The notes under the pieces: generated by a model
What the model saw: only the letters and a program-made list of their open reading frames with translations
Told to the model about the DNA's origin: nothing
The model's database searches: none
NCBI RefSeq assembly: GCF_016808335.1
Contig: NC_053138.1
Location: 53,350,951 to 53,414,950, forward strand
DNA length: 64,000 bases
Source of the DNA: Panicum virgatum
Taxonomy: Eukaryota > Streptophyta > Magnoliopsida > Poales > Poaceae
Direction: 5' to 3'
Position numbers and translations under genes: made by a program
Shown here: piece by piece, positions 12,063-23,400 of the stretch
How positions within the stretch are numbered: position 1 is the stretch's first letter
How the letters are laid out: every line of letters starts with the position of its first letter

Positions 12063-12561
12063 GTAAGAACATGTTTCAAGGAATTTGAGCTCTCCCAACT
12101 ATCAAGAAAGTCGAATGATACTCTTGAAAACTTCACCCCACTCCTAAACTCTGTTAGGCTTATATGACAAAAGTCCAAAACATCTTGAAATCTATGTTGA
12201 CTCCACAAGATTAATAATATGTATAATACCGGATAGATGATCTCGCCCTCGCATTGGCAGTTCGACAATTTCACATGATCTTGGTGATTGAATCCAGTGA
12301 CACCATGAGCACCAGCTCGTCATGGGTAGATGCGTGGTACGGCTGATTCATGTGTGCCGCCGCAGCCTTCCGCTGCTGCTCCTGCCTGTAATTTGAAGGT
12401 AGAAGAAAGACTCAACCACCATGGTCTGCCTCACCCAATGCAACTATATGCTAAGAAATCAAATGCGTTTCAAAGAAACCTTTTCTGGCTGTCAACACCC
12501 TCGGCAGGCTGCTGGCGAACCTTCTTCTCTGCCTCCGGTTGCTGGGAGGACGAACACTGCC
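12063..12561. other. 499-bp segment present only in copy 1, flanked by ACTGCC direct repeats
   Basis: Copy 2 reads straight from AAGATAACTGCC to CCATCTCTC (37412-37430). Copy 1 has 499 extra bases between two ACTGCC hexamers (12057-12062 and 12556-12561). This is either a deletion in copy 2 by short-repeat recombination or an insertion in copy 1. There are no inverted ends and no recognisable coding sequence. Confidence 0.6.
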
Positions 12562-12564
<3 letters not shown>

Positions 12565-12631
<67 letters not shown>

Positions 12632-12650
12632 GTGTGTGTGTGTGTGTGTG
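12565..12650. repeat. (CT)n/(GT)n compound microsatellite
   Basis: About 32 CT units run from 12565 to 12629, followed by about nine GT units (12632-12650). The homologous site in copy 2 (37427-37460) has only about nine CT units and a short GT run, so the array has expanded or contracted since duplication. The reading frames across it (SLSLSL or ERERER) are artefacts. Confidence 0.9.
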
Positions 12651-13030
12651 AGTGTTCCTTGTTGGCTAGCTGAAGAGCTGCAAGGGTGCAGTAGTAGTAT
12701 ATATGTTGGGTTTGGCACGACGATGACGACGTAGTCTTTTCTTTTCTTTTATCACTTTGAAAACCAATTGCAATTAGAAATACGAAAAAGGTTTCTAAAA
12801 GTGTCGTTACTTTTTTAACTACGGAGTACGGGCTCAGTTCTATGCTGTACCTTTTGCTTTAATTTCTGAATGTAGCCTTTTAGCTACCTTCTCTAATATT
12901 CAAAAAGTGAATGACCGAGTCTTCAAAGGGATGAGCTTCGACGTGTGTGTGTGGTGCGGACCATTTTGTATACTCAAGTGGATGAACAAGCTTTCATATT
13001 TATATATCTAGCTGACTGTACTCCTATATA

Positions 13031-14358
13031 GAGTAAATTGCACTCTAGGTCCCCAAACTTGTTCCGAAGGGGTCCCTAAACTCTGTTAAATGGTTCATCG
13101 GAGGTCCCAAATGCGCCACATGAGCTTCCCACACTGACATGGTATGCCACATGGCGCCACGCTAGACAATATTTACAAAAAGAACCCTTACATTTATTAT
13201 CTTCTACTATTTGATCCTTTCTCTCTCCCTCTTTCACTAATCTCTCTCCCTCCCCTTTTTCTGCTCCTGATGTAGCTTGCGCATGCCGCCGCCGCACCTC
13301 GCCTGCATCGCCCACCGGCCCCGCCGCGCCTCGCCCGCATCTCCCTTGGCTCGCCACCGGGCCTCCCCAGCGGTGGCCGCATCGCGCGCAGGCCCTCGCC
13401 GCCGCGAGGGAGGAGGAGGCCCTCACTGTCACCGCCCACGTAGGCCCTCGCGGCCATGGCCCAGTGCGGTGAAGCGAAGCCGCCGCGAGGGAGGAGAGCC
13501 GCTCGCCCTCGCCTGCAAGGGCCGCCGCAGCTCCCTCTTCCCGGTGCGGCGCCGGCTCCATGGACCCACCATGGCCGCCGCCGCCATGGATCTGCCATGG
13601 TCGCCGGTCTGCACGGGAGGGAGGCGCGGCGGAGGGTGCAAGGGCGGCGCGGGTCCGGCCGTTGCCATAGCCATGAGGGAGGATGGTGGAGGGGCGCTGG
13701 AGAGGGAGGAAGGAGGGACGTCGAGCCGAGCTCGACCGGATCCGGCCGCTAGAGCGTGAGGGAGGATGGAGGATGGAGGAGGGGCGTTGGAGAGGGAGGA
13801 AGGAGGGGCGCCGAGCCAAGCTCGACTGGATCCGACTGCTGGAGCATGAGGGTGGAGGAAGGATGAGGACGCCGGTGGCCTTCGGCGCCATGCCATGGCC
13901 TCCACCGCTGCCGTGCCATGGCTGTCTCCGCACCGTGGCCTCCACAACTGCCGCGCGGATCTCCACCGCAAGGCCGCCGCCACCGCCTTGTCCGCATCTC
14001 ATGCAGGCCACCACCATCGCGCCTCCCCAGCCGCCGCACAGGCCACAGAGAGAGAGAGGCCGGCAGTGGCAACTCAGCCACCATGAGATCTTGGGGATGG
14101 AAAGAGAGAGATTAGTGAAGGGGAGAGAGGGAAAGGATCAAATAGTAGAAGATAATCAATAGAGAGGTTCTTTTTGTAAATATTGTCTAGCGTGGCGCCA
14201 TGTGGCATGCCACGTCAGTGTGGGAAGCTCACGTAGCGCGTTTGGGACCTCCGATGAACCATTTAATAGAGTTTAGGGACCCAGATGCACGATTTGAGAG
14301 TTTAGGGACCTATTCGAAACTTCGGGACAAGTTTGGGGACCTGGAGTGCAATTTACTC
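13031..14358. mobile_element. Mutator-like element (Pack-MULE candidate) with GC-rich interior
   Basis: The element begins GAGTAAATTGCACTC and ends with the mirror GAGTGCAATTTACTC. Inverted arms of about 190 bp include the mirrored TAGACAATATTTAC and GATGAACCATTTAA blocks. Flanks are TCCTATATA (13022-13030) and TCTTATATA (14359-14367), a 9-bp duplication with one mismatch. Copy 2 has the empty site, with a single TCCTATATA near 40717. The interior (13260-14090) is GC-rich and includes a roughly 110-bp direct tandem repeat (13676-13852). No transposase domain is seen. Overlapping proline/arginine-rich frames on both strands are not credible proteins. Confidence 0.85.
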
Positions 14359-14382
14359 TCTTATATATTTATAGGGAAGGCT

Positions 14383-16762
14383 CACTGCTAGAAAAGAGGG
14401 CTTTAGTACTGGTCGGGAACCCCCGGTTTGTACCGGTTTTCCGGCCGGCAATGTTATCATCATCATCTCCTTCACCGTCTTGCATCACAACTCCAGGTTC
14501 ACCGTGCTTGGTCTAAAGAGTATAGTTATCCATGAAACCCTTTCAGTAAATATGGGCGCGTAGAGTGCTTCTTTTAGAATATTTCTTTTTATTTTGGCAG
14601 AGGCGGCATGGACAACACATGAAATCTTTCGATGACTTGTGGGCCTCCGCCGCATCGAGAAAAGACTTTAAACCATTAATCCACGCCATGGTGCAGCGGT
14701 CGCTGTACATCCATTGTCGGTCCATCTATCTATAATTTTGTATTAAGTAACAACATTATTTTACTTGTATTCATATCATTTGGCAAATTGGACACTAAAA
14801 AAGTTACATAATGAAACAGGTATCGTGTTGCAAAGCCATTTCTACGAATTTAACATTGAAATACAAAAGTTCCAAATATCCATCACACAACATGCTTAAA
14901 TTACACAACATGATAAATAGAAGTCTAAATTAATATATAAATTAAACTACATGCTAGCTACCTAATACAAACTACTCATCGTGAGATCTTTTGACCAATG
15001 CCTCGCAAACTGCCTCGCAAAATCTTGACACGGAACGATCATATTCCGCCAGCCCCGACGCTTCACGTCTTGCATTATATCGACCCATCAATTCACGATC
15101 ATCATTAGTACCATACAACTCTGACATTAAATTCATGATGAAATTTACAGCTTTCTTTGCCAATAGAGAATATATGAAAAACTTTCTTAATCAAACGACG
15201 AATACGACCGCTAACAAGACCAACACGCTCTGCAGGGTGGAACTCAAGTGAATGACCGGTGCGCTCCAATTGATTGCGTACCGCCGCCCGAGCAGCAGCT
15301 CGATGCTCAAAGGCATCATGTTGCAAAGTCATTTCTAAGAAGTAAATATCAATAACAGGTCAATTATATGTCTCATTAAGAAACAAAACTAATGTCAGTA
15401 CACTAATCAAATAAATGTAAAAAACTGAACAAATTATTAAAATTAAAATGAAAATATAAATATTAAACCATAACTATTTTGACACTCTTCAGTTTAAGGC
15501 GAACACGTCGTTCCACGCCATAAGGGATGCGCAATCAATGTTCGCGGCTTTGTTTCAGGCTCATTTTCTCTAAAACCATCGAGAAGAAAAAAATATTTGT
15601 TTCGAAACATGTCCATGTCGTTAACCTTGACCCGGCGGTGATGACACTGGCATTCGGGGCTAGCATTGATATCCACGACACAGTGCGGTACAATAGGACC
15701 CGATGAAGGAGTACGGCCTTGGTTCGGATAATTTCATTCTCAACTCCCTCAAAGGTGATGATTTCATTATTGGGACCAAGCCCGTACTCCTTCATTGCAT
15801 CCTCATATATACCGCACCACATCTTGGATATCGATGCTAGCCCCGAATAGCAGTGTTTTCACCACAGGATCAAGGTTAACAACATATCCATGATCTGAAA
15901 CAAAGATTTTTTAAACTTCTCGATGGTTTCCATATGAGCCCGAATAAATACATCGTTAGAGTGTCAAAATAATGTAACTAAATACATAACAAATACCAAA
16001 CTAATTAACCATGCCACTAGAAAAAATTGAAAAAAATCACTATAAATTATCCACATTGAAACTATCCAATAGACCTTCTCCAAATTCAATTAATGGGTTC
16101 TATACATCTCAAATCCATGCATAAATCCAAGAAATCCTGCTCATTCTTACAATTTCTAAAACTCACAAATTTCTCTAACTATAGAGCATGAAACAAACAA
16201 TGAATACCATCAAACAAGAGAGGATGAAGTTGCAAACTTTTGGTGCACTTGGATGAGTGAAATCCCCATAAAACTTGAGAAAATGGGGCAGCACCTCCTC
16301 TTTAACTTGCCATGGGAAGAAATCCCGAGCTCGGTACAATGGTTGGCTCAGGCTCGGGGAGAAAGAAGGCGAGCTGATTTATAGTGGGTGAATTAGTACC
16401 GGCTGGTGGCTCCAGCCGGCACTAGAAGTCGCCATTTAGTACCGGTTGAAGCCACCAGCCGGTACTAAATGTGCTCGACTCCATTTAGTACCGGCTGAAG
16501 CCACCAGCCGGTACTAAATGTGCTCGGCTCCATTTAGTACCGGCTGGAGCCACCAACCGGCACTAAAGTGCACCACCGACAGCCGGCTCCATTTAGTACG
16601 TTGCGCTCGGCTGTCGGTGGCGCACTTTTGTGGCTCCAGCTAGTACTAAAAGGCTCCAGGGGTACTGTAGCTTTGGCCCAGTACTAAAGGGGCACGTGAG
16701 TATCGAACCAAAGTGCGCCCGGTACTAACTGCCGCGGCCGAATGAGCAGTTTTCTGGCAGTG
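14383..16762 (-). mobile_element. CACTA (En/Spm) transposon, decayed
   Basis: Termini are CACTGCTAGAAAAGAGGGC on the left and TTTTCTGGCAGTG on the right, flanked by the 3-bp duplication GCT (14380-14382, 16763-16765). Copy 2 has the empty site (AAGGCTGAGTAATG at about 40735). The right subterminal zone (16380-16740) has repeated inverted units of TTTAGTACCGGCTGG and CCAGCCGGTACTAAA, typical transposase-binding repeats of this superfamily. The interior keeps pieces of a TNP2-type transposase on the minus strand. At 2.4 kb it is much shorter than an autonomous element. Confidence 0.9.
14543..15822 (-). pseudogene. Fragments of a CACTA (TNP2-like) transposase
   Basis: The clearest piece is 14543-14725. 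It reads MDRQWMYSDRCTMAWINGL and continues with a Cys-rich CCPCRLC segment, matching the transposase-associated domain that precedes TNP2 in grass CACTA elements. Further minus-strand scraps lie at 14972-15332 and 15535-15822; the latter includes EDAMKEYGLGPNNEI. The order is scrambled relative to a full TNP2 gene and separated by stops, so no working transposase is encoded. Only the N-terminal domain is recognised with confidence; the others are inferred from position. Confidence 0.65.
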
Positions 16763-16765
16763 GCT

Positions 16766-18542
16766 TAGTAATAATGATGGATTTTGGTGACAAGGGTGAG
16801 CTCTGTATCATTAACGGGCTGTCATGGAATCATTAAGTTTTCCCATTCAAAGAATTTTATTATTAGTGTTCTTGTTCAATCATTAAAGCGGTCATAGCAT
16901 AAATATCAAAATATATGGAACACAAATATATTTGAAAAAGTAAAAGCAATATTTGTACTATTTGTATTCTTGAGCGTGTGTGTGTGTGTGTGTTGGGGGA
17001 TATACAGCATCACTTTTGAAGTCTCAACAAATTTAAGTGAAGCTATCACTTGATATATTGATTATAGAACACATGTATGCAATTTGTTCTATCTAAAGAT
17101 AGATGCCATGTTAGTTGGCTTTTGGTCAGACTATGCATACCCTTTAATATGTAGGTGCAGAGTACTTTTGGCCCATTGTGTGGCCCAAAACAGACGCATA
17201 TATTTAATTAATTCGACCACCCACAGTTTAAGTATGCCATCATGCATCATCCGCTGCAAGTGGGGGAGTCGTCATCACTGTCGACAAGCAAAACAGATTG
17301 CATGACCAATTTTCTAATCAGATGAGTATAAATTAAACTCCAAGCAACTGTACTTCAATACTTATTTTTGCTGATGTCAAATTATGTTTCCGATACATTT
17401 AGTTGCTCCAACCGGCTATCCCTTTCAAAACTAGTCCAACCGTTTTTAGTATACGCATATGGATAATGCATGGTGCATGTATAGTCATCCTGAGAGGTAC
17501 TTCACAACCACTGAACTTGATGATCAGCTCAATAGTGTTTGGTGCTGTTTTAAGTTGCAGTATTTAAAATGGTGATGAACTATGAACCAAGAAGGTGATA
17601 ATTTTTAAAAATGCCTTATTATACTCTAGCAAGGTATATAAGGTCAGGATTGGAGACGTTACCCTAGAACATCTGTATTAGTTAGACTTCTTTCCATCTT
17701 CAATTCGACAAGAAGCTAAGTGCACACTACACAATGTGATTAATAAAAAAACTATCGCAAAACTACACCTTTTAAAACTCATTTCACCACAAGCAACAAT
17801 TTTCCATATTAATTATAAGCCTTTTATCAAACCCCCCTGTTAATTTAGATAAGATGTGGACTGATATCTTCGGCCCACACATCGACTATATATAGCTGCA
17901 CTATTTGGACCTCATATATCACTGCCCTTGGATACCAGTTCACTTTCAAACTTCATTGTTTTCTAAATCCATATTTTTTTATAATACAAGCTAAGGTTGT
18001 TTATTTTATTTTTGTGAATTGTTTTAGAAATTGCAGCCATACACCAAAGCGCAGTTCTCTAAAACTTACTCATATATTTACATGCATCACATGAGAACAA
18101 TATTGAAACGTTAGCTGTAAAAAACTTCAATAATGTCACTATATTTTATAAATTTGTTCTTACCTAAAAAAAGAGAAAATAATCAAATTTTTGTAGTAGT
18201 TATTCTATCCATGTCCTGTAGGAAAAGTATGAATTGAATTTGAGGCTGTTAACAAGGCCTGGTATTGAACCAAACGATACTCTAAAATAATTAAATTACC
18301 TACTATTAGCAGTATATATATAGGACCATTGCTTAGCTACTACAATATTGATATAATGAGGAACTAAATAGGTGACTTAAAACTGGAACTGTAGCATCAC
18401 GATTCATGCAAGCTAGAGATCAAGGTAGCACAAGCTGTACTCTTTGTACTTCTGTTCAGCTCATTTGATAACACAGCCTACTATACCAAACCATCATTCG
18501 TTCCTGAGCTGTTGTGCATCTTCTTATATGATGGTGTTGCTA
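16766..18542. other. Non-coding block shared by both duplication copies
   Basis: AT-rich sequence matching 40731-42539 closely, with only small indels such as different GT-repeat lengths near 16975-16990 and 41010-41040. No open frame is conserved between the copies, which argues against a protein gene. I see no RNA gene or element ends. Confidence 0.6.
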
Positions 18543-19903
18543 TCGGTATTGTTTCTAACATTATCTATATATGAGCTGATAAGGAGTGCTGAGTGCATGC
18601 TGATATAATAGTACAAATAGGAACACACAAATCTTGAGGCAGTCCACAATCCTTGTGAGGAAAATAATCCATCATCACATTATTACTTCTATTCACTCAA
18701 GAATTGTACAATTGTTTTATCTCTTTTTTAGATTGGCAAAAACTTTTCTCATGGGAATTCCAATGTCAAGAACGTGCTGACTTAACGATGCTAGTGTACT
18801 TTATTCTAGAGAATTTGTTTTTGCCAATTTCAATTATATATGATTTTATTAGGATTTCAGACATCAGAGTAGCATAGAGAAACAATTGTTGCATAATAGA
18901 AAACAAAATGAGCAAAAAAAAACAATTATTTAAACGTATTGTGGGTCTCCACCAAGAAAACAAATGTTTTCTAAACCCACAAATCCACATAACTGCACAT
19001 TATTTGAGAGTTTCCTAGAATTATTCGTGGGTCTCCACCAATTATATATTTATATATGTCAGTCGTCACCCTCCCGTCTAGTAACATCAGTATGCTACAT
19101 ACCATGCATGTTTAATTTTGTTACATGCAAATGCATTTGAATTGGTTGCATGTAACTAAATTTGGATTTGGATCTTTAATCGTGCATGCAGTGGGACATG
19201 GTGAATGAATAGCAATATAGACCTTTAACGCTATCCTTAACCTGCCCCCAAAAGTCTAGAAGTATATGGATATATTCTAAGAGAAGGGAATATATCAATT
19301 CTCGTATTCAACTACAAGGAAAGGTTGTAAAAAAGTCAACATCATATCCAATTGATATCAATATGTATGTATTGACAACCAAAATTGACACTGCTCGAGG
19401 AAAACCGGCCAAACAGAACACCAAAGGTCTTGAGTCGTCCTCCGCCAAAGCCACCAAAGAGAAGAAGCCAGTTTCTTTGGTCCCCTCCGGCTTCGGGACT
19501 TTGGTTGCTGCCTTCCATCTGACTCTTCAGCACTTCTCTTGCCCCCAGCAAAATATCAAAGAGAACAAACTTTATTAGGCTTCAGTAAAATCCTTCAAGT
19601 CTGAGCCAAGGATGGTTCCCCAACACTCTAGAGTGGAAAACCTATGGTCACGCATGTACTGGTTGGACCTTGGCCATGATGGTGTGCACGTGCGCCGTTT
19701 CCCTGTTAGAGTCTTTCCCGCACTCTAGATGTTGCAATAATCGTGCACAAAACTGAGGAAGTTGTGTTGTACCTTGTGACATGATTTACGATGTTATGCC
19801 ACTATTCTACTTCTTCATGTCTCTTAGGTTATGCATATCGTAGGTATACAAAGGTTATGATGGGGTCTTAGTATATCACCTTGATGTAATTATCTAAGAT
19901 TAA
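18543..19903. other. 1.36-kb segment present only in copy 1
   Basis: Copy 2 joins GTTGCTATCG directly to AAGCTTCTCTTATTG (42530-42552), with perhaps one filler base. No target duplication or inverted ends flank the copy-1 segment, so a deletion in copy 2 is more likely than an insertion here. The only frames (19342-19578, both strands) have no recognisable domain. Confidence 0.55.
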
Positions 19904-20449
19904 TAAAGCTTCTCTTATTGAATAAAATAGATGGTTAATGAGATGAAGAATTCTGGTAAGAGGTAGGAGTTCATCGATCGAACCAAGTATTGTGCAGGAG
20001 GCACGCCTCGAATACGCTCTATGCTTTGAATTATAAATAATTTGCATTTTTAATGAAAATGGGAAAGACCTCTTCTTCGGTTTGGGCATAGGATAAGGGT
20101 TCATGTCAGAGTAACATAACCGCTACTAAAAACCCCCTATAATAAGTACTCTAATAAGGGGACAAGTTCCTCTCTAATGAAGGAGATATTGGAAGACCCC
20201 CTCTGCAATAACTGCAAAGGAACCGGTTCCCAAATGGGAGTCCTATTCCCTCACACAGCAGCTGCATATCTCCTTCTATCACCACTTATTTTTCATTTTT
20301 ATTGTACCATATATATCAGCATGACAAGTATACATATGTTATACTCAAGCAGCTGAGTGTAACTGATATCCATGGTCTGCTCAGATACATGACAACTGAG
20401 TAAAGGTCAACCAATCTTGAAGGTCTTCTGGCAAATTTTTTTTTTTGCT

Positions 20450-23400
20450 TCATGTCTCCTTCTGAACTTTCCTGAGGTTGGTCCTAAGATTGAGTGATGA
20501 TCCCAACTTCACAACATTGTAGATGCGCTTGAAGTCACGGAACCTTAGGGTGTGATAGCATGGTGGATTTTCCTCACTAACGAACTCCGCCGCAGGTCCA
20601 ATGAAACAGTCTTCAGTAGGTGCGATGAACATTGCCACAGAAGTCCGTGCTAGTGCCGAGTTGGTCATCACACGGTGCTCTACGCTCTTCAACGTCCCAT
20701 TCGTCACAACCTCAAGTTGCTGGCCAAAGTTCACGACAAAGGCACGCGACACAGGCTGAACCTTGATCCAATCGCCATTGTAGGCAACCTCAAGACCAGG
20801 GACCTGACCCGGGAGGAGTACGGCCATGAGGTCCCTGTCACAGTGTGGCGGCAAACCGAGTGTGATACTTGGGTTTGGGCATGCTGGATAGTGGTTGATG
20901 TCAAGAGTCACATAGCCACCGCCGAGGTGCCCCTCAAAGTAGTCAAGTGGGAGCCCCATGCCCTCACACAGCAGCCTCAACAGCTCCATTGCCAAGCCTC
21001 TAGTCAGCAAGGTGAAATTCTCAACAACCTCCCTAAAAAAAAAACTCGGCCGGGAGGGGGGAAACAGCCCACACCCGTTCTTCATTAAGAGGAAGCCTTT
21101 CGGTGCCCGACCGAGAAAACCCCCTGAACCCCGGCCCATGCCCACTTGGGTCATGACCCTTGCGGGCCGAGCACGGCGAGGGTTTTTTTTTTTACCCCGC
21201 ACGGGAAATCCCCGAAAACTCCGCCGAGAGTGCACCGACTGGGGCTCGAACTCTGGCTGCGGGGGTGCCGCCGGCGCGCTTCGACCATCCGGTCTAACGG
21301 CCTTAGGCAACAACCTCCCTAAACTAGAAGTCAAATAAAGAAAGCCGGATTAAGTTATTTAGAGTCCTTGGAAACACAACTAACAAGAGGCACCAAATTT
21401 TCAGTTTTGAATTTGATAAAGAATGAAGTACATAAAGTAATAATCTATCTATTATATTAATAAGGGAGTGTTAAAAGAAACTACCACATTTGCTGAGAAG
21501 GTCCAGAAACCCCACATTAATCTAAAAAATAGAGGGATTTGCACCATTGGATTTTATGAGGATCTAGCGGTCTAAACTAATCTTAAGAGTCCATATCGAG
21601 TACGAATGATAAATATATAAATTTGGATATTAAAAGAATCTCTAAGGGGATTAGAAACTTTCATGTCAATTTAAAAAAAGAGAGAAGAATTTGCACCGTT
21701 GGATATTATGAAGATCTAAGAGTCTAAACTAATCTTAAGAGTCTATATCGAGTACGAATAATAAATATATAAATTGAGAGTTAAAAACTAAAAAAATAGA
21801 ACAGGACCAAAGAGCCCATGACCAATGTGATTATTAAGTAACTAAATTCGAAATTAGAAATTAAGAAAATTAGTGGTTAACCAAAGAATCCATACCAAAT
21901 ATAATTAGTAAATAGCTAAATACATATTCATAATAAAAAAATTACCATATTGCCAAAAAAGAGTTACAATTAGTAAATTGCAAAATTTAAAATTAAATGT
22001 ATAACAAGACTAGCAGTTGACTAAAGAGTTCATATCGAATACAATTAATAAATAGATAAATTAAAAAAATATAAATAGGGAAAATAATAGTTGATTTGTA
22101 TAATGATTAAGAAAAAAATAGGAAGTAAAATACTTCTTGATGATAAAGTTCCACCAAATACAAAAAGTATTAGGGTTTGTTTCTTAGGGGTTTCTCCAAC
22201 AGTTTTTTTTTTTGTTAAGTTCCAACAGCCTCACCCAAAAGCCCAAATAAAATTCCGGAAACAGCAATAGAGAGAGGAGAAAAAAATGGCTTCATCAGTT
22301 TCTCCTTCTTCCTTAAGTTCTGAAGTGCTCTAAGAATTACCATATTACCACTAAGAAGTTGCTTTGACAAATATTTTAAAAAAATATTTTTGGTGCCATA
22401 AGAAATATGATTTCACCATTGAAGTCAAAACTGATGCAATTTTAGAAGGAGATGAGATTCAGCCAAATAGATCATTAGTGTGTAATTTAAAGAGTGTGTA
22501 ACAACTGAAAAAAATCATTGGAATAATGATGGAGAAGCATAGCATTAACTTACAGGGAACAACTATTAGTATAAAATAAAGAAAAAAGTTAACACGAGTC
22601 TTATTTCGAGATAGTGTTGACGGCTACAGAGGATGGTAGGCATAAAGGAGAGCATTTTTTTTTTGAAAAGGGAAACATGAGAGCATAACATAGATGTATG
22701 CACTGGCAGAGCCATGTGTTGGCCAACATGGGCCATGCCCCCTCCCCTTGGTCCATACAAATTTCTAGGCATATGTATAGGATTACGAGATTTGAGTTGC
22801 AAGAATACAGAGTTGTAATAGTTAGCTAGTCAGGCCATGCCTGTTTTACTTCTGCAAGCCCACACATAACTACGTAAGTCTCATTGCATGAGCACAACAA
22901 GCAGCAACAATCTACTCAATTTACGTTTCTACTACTGCGAGAGGCTGGAATGTTTTCCTTTATTTAAAAAACATTTCTACTACTGCATTCCTTGCTTTTC
23001 TGCATCAACATTCGAACTCACAGATGCAGTCTTCTATATCTCTCTCTTCATTTTTGTCAATGCGGTTCTACACATGTTGACTGAATGACTGCCACTTCCT
23101 ACGTATAACGTGTGCACGTTGTTGGCATCCACCCGTCCGCCACTTAACAGCCGACATATGTGTAAGTGTTGTAGAAACCGGCCCCTCCTTGGGTTGATTC
23201 CCAGCTCCGCCACTGGATGTATGTATGTATGTATGCATAATATTTAAGGATTGAAGATGTGAGAATAATAATAAAAACTAGCTGTCCACGCTATTTACGC
23301 CGGACACCTTGCTAGTCTGTACTAACTCTCTCGTTATGGTCAGTGACAGCATTTCGAGCCTATGTCATAGTTATGGAACTTGAAAAATCTACACCGTTGA

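Noticed and set aside
12330..12734. Frames encoding SLSLSL or ERERER repeats
   Set aside because: They are translations of the CT microsatellite, whose length differs between the duplication copies.
16766..18542. Possible small gene in the block conserved between duplication copies
   Set aside because: Similarity is explained by the duplication itself; frames such as 17084-17305 are broken by indels in the other copy.
20450..21334. A 294-codon minus-strand frame spanning exon 3 and upstream sequence
   Set aside because: Its first hundred codons are the SINE and its flanking duplication read by chance; the true exon starts at 21032, as copy 2 and the family alignment show.
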